Source: Syntrophobacteria bacterium (GTDB taxonomy: Bacteria; Desulfobacterota; DSWW01). Taken from it: a DNA stretch of 7,183 nucleotides. The stretch lies in NCBI GenBank assembly GCA_030145435.1, contig JAQYVQ010000356.1, positions 1 to 7,183 of the forward strand, written 5' to 3'. Shown piece after piece: positions 5,184 through 7,183 of the stretch; position 1 is the first letter of the stretch; the number at the start of each line of letters is the position of its first letter. The translations under genes were made by a program, and so were the position numbers. The notes below the pieces were generated by a model, which saw nothing but the letters and a program-made list of their open reading frames with translations, ran no database searches and was not told where the DNA came from.

Positions 5184-6449
5184 ATGAGCACAAAGACGTT
5201 ACCGTTTAGCCGAGAAACACTGGCAGCCATCCTCGAAAAGCATCCCACGCCTTTTCATCTCTATGACGAGGCGTCGATCCGCAGGAATGCACGTGCCCTG
5301 GCAGAGGCGTTTTCGTGGAACAAGGGGTTCAGGGAGTACTTCGCCGTAAAGGCCACGCCGAATCCCTACCTTCTCAAGATCCTTTCGAAAGAAGGGTTCG
5401 GTGCTGACTGCAGCTCTCTTCCCGAACTGGTTCTCGCTGAAAGGGTCGGCGTCGTCGGTGAGCACGTCATGTTCACGTCCAACGACACGCCACCCGAGGA
5501 GTTCCAGAAGGCGAAACAACTCGGCGCCATCATCAATCTGGACGACATCTCTCACATCCCCGTTCTCGAGGCATGTGCCGGCCTTCTGGAGACGATCTGT
5601 TTCCGATACAATCCGGGCCCCCTCAAGAAGGGGAATGTGATCATAGGCCATCCGGAGGAGGCCAAGTACGGTTTCACCCGGGAACAGCTCTTCGAAGGAT
5701 ATCGGATTCTCCGCGACAGGGGGGTCAAGCGATTCGGCATCCACACCATGGTCGCCTCGAATGAACTCGACCCGATGTACTTCATCGAGACCGCCGAGAT
5801 TCTCTTCAACCTTGTGACGGAGATATCCCGTGAACTTAACATCCGATTCGACTTCGTCAACATCGGTGGCGGCGTGGGCATCCCCTACCGTCCCGAAGAG
5901 GCGCCCGTCGATCTGGACGTGGTCAGCCAGGGGATACGCGGGCGTTACGAGGAGATCGTCGAAGGGCATGGGTGTGGTCCCCTCGATCTCTACATGGAGT
6001 GCGGCAGGTTCATCACCGGTCCGTACGGCTATCTGGTCGCCCGGGTGCGGCACATCAAGAAGACCTACAAGAACTTCGCCGGGCTGGACGCCTGCATGGC
6101 CGACCTGATGCGGCCGGCCATGTACGGCGCCTATCATCACATCACGGTCATTGGGAAAGAGGACGAACGTCCGGACGTGATGTACGATGTGACCGGGTCC
6201 CTTTGTGAAAACAACGATAAGTTCGCGATCGATCGGATGCTTCCCAAACTCCAATCAGATGACATCCTGGTCATTCACGACACGGGTGCACACGGTCACG
6301 CCATGGGGTTCAACTACAACGGCAAGCTCCGGTCCGCGGAGCTGCTCCTCCGTGAAAACGGAACGGTGGAACAGATTCGAAGAGCGGAAACCCTCGAGGA
6401 TCACTTCGCGACGCTGGATTTCGAAAGGCTTGGGAGTTTTCCCGTCTGA
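5184..6449 (+). CDS. lysA: Diaminopimelate decarboxylase-like fold-type III PLP decarboxylase (LysA family)
   Basis: A full-length 421-residue enzyme, the usual size for meso-diaminopimelate decarboxylase, which makes L-lysine in the cytoplasm. The N-terminal alanine-racemase-type barrel begins with TPFHLYDE and carries the PLP Schiff-base lysine Lys56 (YFAVKATPNPYLL). His187 (GIHTMV) is the likely ring-stacking histidine. The phosphate-binding glycine loop is NIGGGVGIPY (226-235). ECGR (272-275) stands where most family members have EPGR. The C-terminal beta domain has DACMADLMRP (302-311), the cross-subunit active-site Cys341-Glu342 (GSLCENNDKFA) and the closing HDTGAHGHAMGFNYNGKLRS with Tyr378. 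The ECGR and GAHGHAMGFNYNGKLRSAE pattern marks a subgroup usually named diaminopimelate decarboxylase by similarity; other basic amino acid or polyamine-type substrates remain possible. It follows the radical SAM gene by 45 bp. The lysA name is tentative, resting on family membership and not on shown activity. Confidence 0.85.
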   Translation: MSTKTLPFSRETLAAILEKHPTPFHLYDEASIRRNARALAEAFSWNKGFREYFAVKATPNPYLLKILSKEGFGADCSSLPELVLAERVGVVGEHVMFTSNDTPPEEFQKAKQLGAIINLDDISHIPVLEACAGLLETICFRYNPGPLKKGNVIIGHPEEAKYGFTREQLFEGYRILRDRGVKRFGIHTMVASNELDPMYFIETAEILFNLVTEISRELNIRFDFVNIGGGVGIPYRPEEAPVDLDVVSQGIRGRYEEIVEGHGCGPLDLYMECGRFITGPYGYLVARVRHIKKTYKNFAGLDACMADLMRPAMYGAYHHITVIGKEDERPDVMYDVTGSLCENNDKFAIDRMLPKLQSDDILVIHDTGAHGHAMGFNYNGKLRSAELLLRENGTVEQIRRAETLEDHFATLDFERLGSFPV

Positions 6450-6452
6450 GGG

Positions 6453-6472
6453 GTGTGATCGTGACGTCACAC
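6453..6472. other. Dyad-symmetric sequence after the decarboxylase gene
   Basis: GTGTGA (6453-6458) pairs with TCACAC (6467-6472) around an 8-nt loop, and the centre contains the perfect palindrome GTGACGTCAC (6461-6470). An alternative fold pairs GATCG (6457-6461) with CGATC (6471-6475). It starts 4 bp after the stop codon. With no T-run following, it is a weak terminator candidate; an operator or an mRNA 3'-end hairpin are equally possible. Confidence 0.4.
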
Positions 6473-6513
6473 GATCCGGCAACGGCTAACCGACGAAGGC
6501 TGGAAACGCAAGA

Positions 6514-6963
6514 ATGCCGACAAAGAGAGAAAAGTTCAAGCCTGGGGTCGACCGAGATGTTCTGTTGCTGCTGGCCGGTTTGATGTGGGTCTGCGTCGGG
6601 ACCATGCTCTTGACCTTTTCCTATTCCTGGTTACATGCGTCGCAGGAGGGTGCTTCTCTTGTTTGGGCCGGGGCCGGCGTGTTTCTGGCCATGGGGATAC
6701 ACCATTTCGGATTTCTCAGGGTTGTGGACAAGAATTTGGGACGAATTCTTCCCATGGAAGGGAAGAAGTGCCTGTTCTCTTTCATGACGTGGCAGAGTTA
6801 CCTGATCGTTGGCGTAATGGTCGCACTGGGCGTGTTGCTCCGTCATTCCCCGATCCCGAAGCGCTACTTGTCGATACTGTATACTGGAATCGGGTTAGCA
6901 CTCATCCTTTCGAGTGTTCGGTACCTGAGAGCCCTCTTGAGTCAGCTGAGAAGAAGTGCATAG
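6514..6963 (+). CDS. Hypothetical four-helix inner-membrane protein
   Basis: A 149-residue protein with a basic, soluble N-terminus (MPTKREKFKPG) and four predicted membrane helices at about residues 15-37, 47-68, 95-110 and 117-136. The C-terminus is basic (RYLRALLSQLRRSA). Lys/Arg-rich ends and the KNLGRILPMEGKKC loop suggest both termini and that central loop face the cytoplasm. I recognise no catalytic or transport motif; similar uncharacterised proteins occur, as far as I recall, in Desulfobacterota. The ribosome site is weak (GAAGG at 6495-6499, 14 nt from ATG). It lies 64 bp after the decarboxylase gene and 31 bp before another membrane-protein gene, with which it probably shares a transcript. 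A different frame open across the same bases (6585-6995) gives a Cys/Arg/Gly-rich, non-family-like product and was not called. Confidence 0.7.
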   Translation: MPTKREKFKPGVDRDVLLLLAGLMWVCVGTMLLTFSYSWLHASQEGASLVWAGAGVFLAMGIHHFGFLRVVDKNLGRILPMEGKKCLFSFMTWQSYLIVGVMVALGVLLRHSPIPKRYLSILYTGIGLALILSSVRYLRALLSQLRRSA

Positions 6964-6994
6964 AAACGGATAGAAAGAAGGGCGGGGAATCCTG

Positions 6995-7183
6995 ATGAAT
7001 TACGCGAAAAAAGGAGCGTTTCTGTCCGGTGCGGTGTTTCCAGGCCTGGGCCAGGTTGTTCTAAAGCACTACGTGCGCGGCATCGCTCTGATGTTTGCGG
7101 TCTCGGCCAGTCTGGTCGTGATCGTGAAGAAAGCCTTGGAACAAGCCCTTGCGATCCTCGAGAAGGTTCAGTGGGAGGGCGGG
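6995..7183 (+). CDS. Hypothetical small membrane protein (3' truncated by window edge)
   Basis: The frame opens at ATG 6995 behind GGGGA (6984-6988, 6-nt spacer) and is still open at the window end, giving 63 codons. The visible part is a basic start (MNYAKKGA), a first hydrophobic segment containing FPGLGQ (residues 15-20), a short basic turn (KHYVRG) and a second helix (IALMFAVSASLVVIVKKAL). Then a polar, helical stretch (EQALAILEKVQWEGG) leads out of the window. The 'sGxvFPGLGQ...y.rG' opening is seen in small uncharacterised membrane proteins (DUF5683/TM2-like hairpins). No function can be assigned. It is 31 bp after the preceding membrane-protein gene and co-directional, so the two are likely a pair. 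Confidence 0.7.
   Translation, partial: MNYAKKGAFLSGAVFPGLGQVVLKHYVRGIALMFAVSASLVVIVKKALEQALAILEKVQWEGG

Noticed and set aside
5199..6254. Long open frame on the minus strand (351 codons) opposite the decarboxylase gene
   Set aside because: It mirrors the codon structure of the strongly supported + strand decarboxylase, and its product resembles no family I know. It is an antisense shadow in GC-rich coding DNA.
6585..6995. Alternative + frame of 136 codons overlapping the four-helix membrane protein
   Set aside because: The product has a Gly/Cys/Arg-rich, non-membrane composition and no ribosome site, whereas the 6514 frame gives clean helices.

Overview
The window is a compact stretch of bacterial chromosome. 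Every gene I can support reads on the + strand, and the base composition is moderately GC-rich by eye. The gene content suggests an anaerobic Desulfobacterota-like (former deltaproteobacterial) organism: the C-terminal end of an old-yellow-enzyme/2,4-dienoyl-CoA-reductase type flavoprotein, a B12-type radical SAM enzyme, an iron-sulfur-flavoprotein-like reductase, an outer-membrane-type lipoprotein and GGGGACGT palindromic repeats. That assignment is an inference from gene content and remembered protein families, not a database result.

Layout, left: positions 2-196 hold the end of a flavin oxidoreductase gene. A short spacer with a 19-bp tandem repeat follows, then a one-domain EamA/DMT-type membrane protein (366-806), a glutathione S-transferase (864-1532), and an NADPH-dependent FMN reductase-like flavoprotein with a cysteine cluster (GTG start, 1545-2153). 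Next is a six-bladed SMP-30/NHL-like beta-propeller lipoprotein (2226-3065).

Layout, middle (3066-3551): this is a scar region rather than empty spacer. It holds (i) a copy of the first ~35 codons of the decarboxylase gene that lies intact 2 kb downstream, (ii) a REP/MITE-like palindromic element with perfect 14-bp terminal inverted repeats that starts within one or two bases of where the copy stops matching, and (iii) the front of a cupin gene, frameshifted at a GGGG run and lacking its back half.

Layout, right: a B12-binding-domain radical SAM enzyme (3552-5138) is followed after 45 bp by an intact LysA-like PLP decarboxylase (5184-6449). A dyad-symmetric spacer and two small membrane-protein genes come next (6514-6963, and 6995 to the window edge).

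How the genes fit together: radical SAM and decarboxylase are close and co-directional, so co-transcription is plausible. A joint pathway (modifying and decarboxylating an amino-acid-derived substrate) is only a hypothesis. The left-hand genes look like a loose set of redox/detoxification and envelope functions. The clearest unusual content is the recombination scar at 3066-3551. I do not see a recognisable defence system, CRISPR array, tRNA, rRNA or complete transposon.
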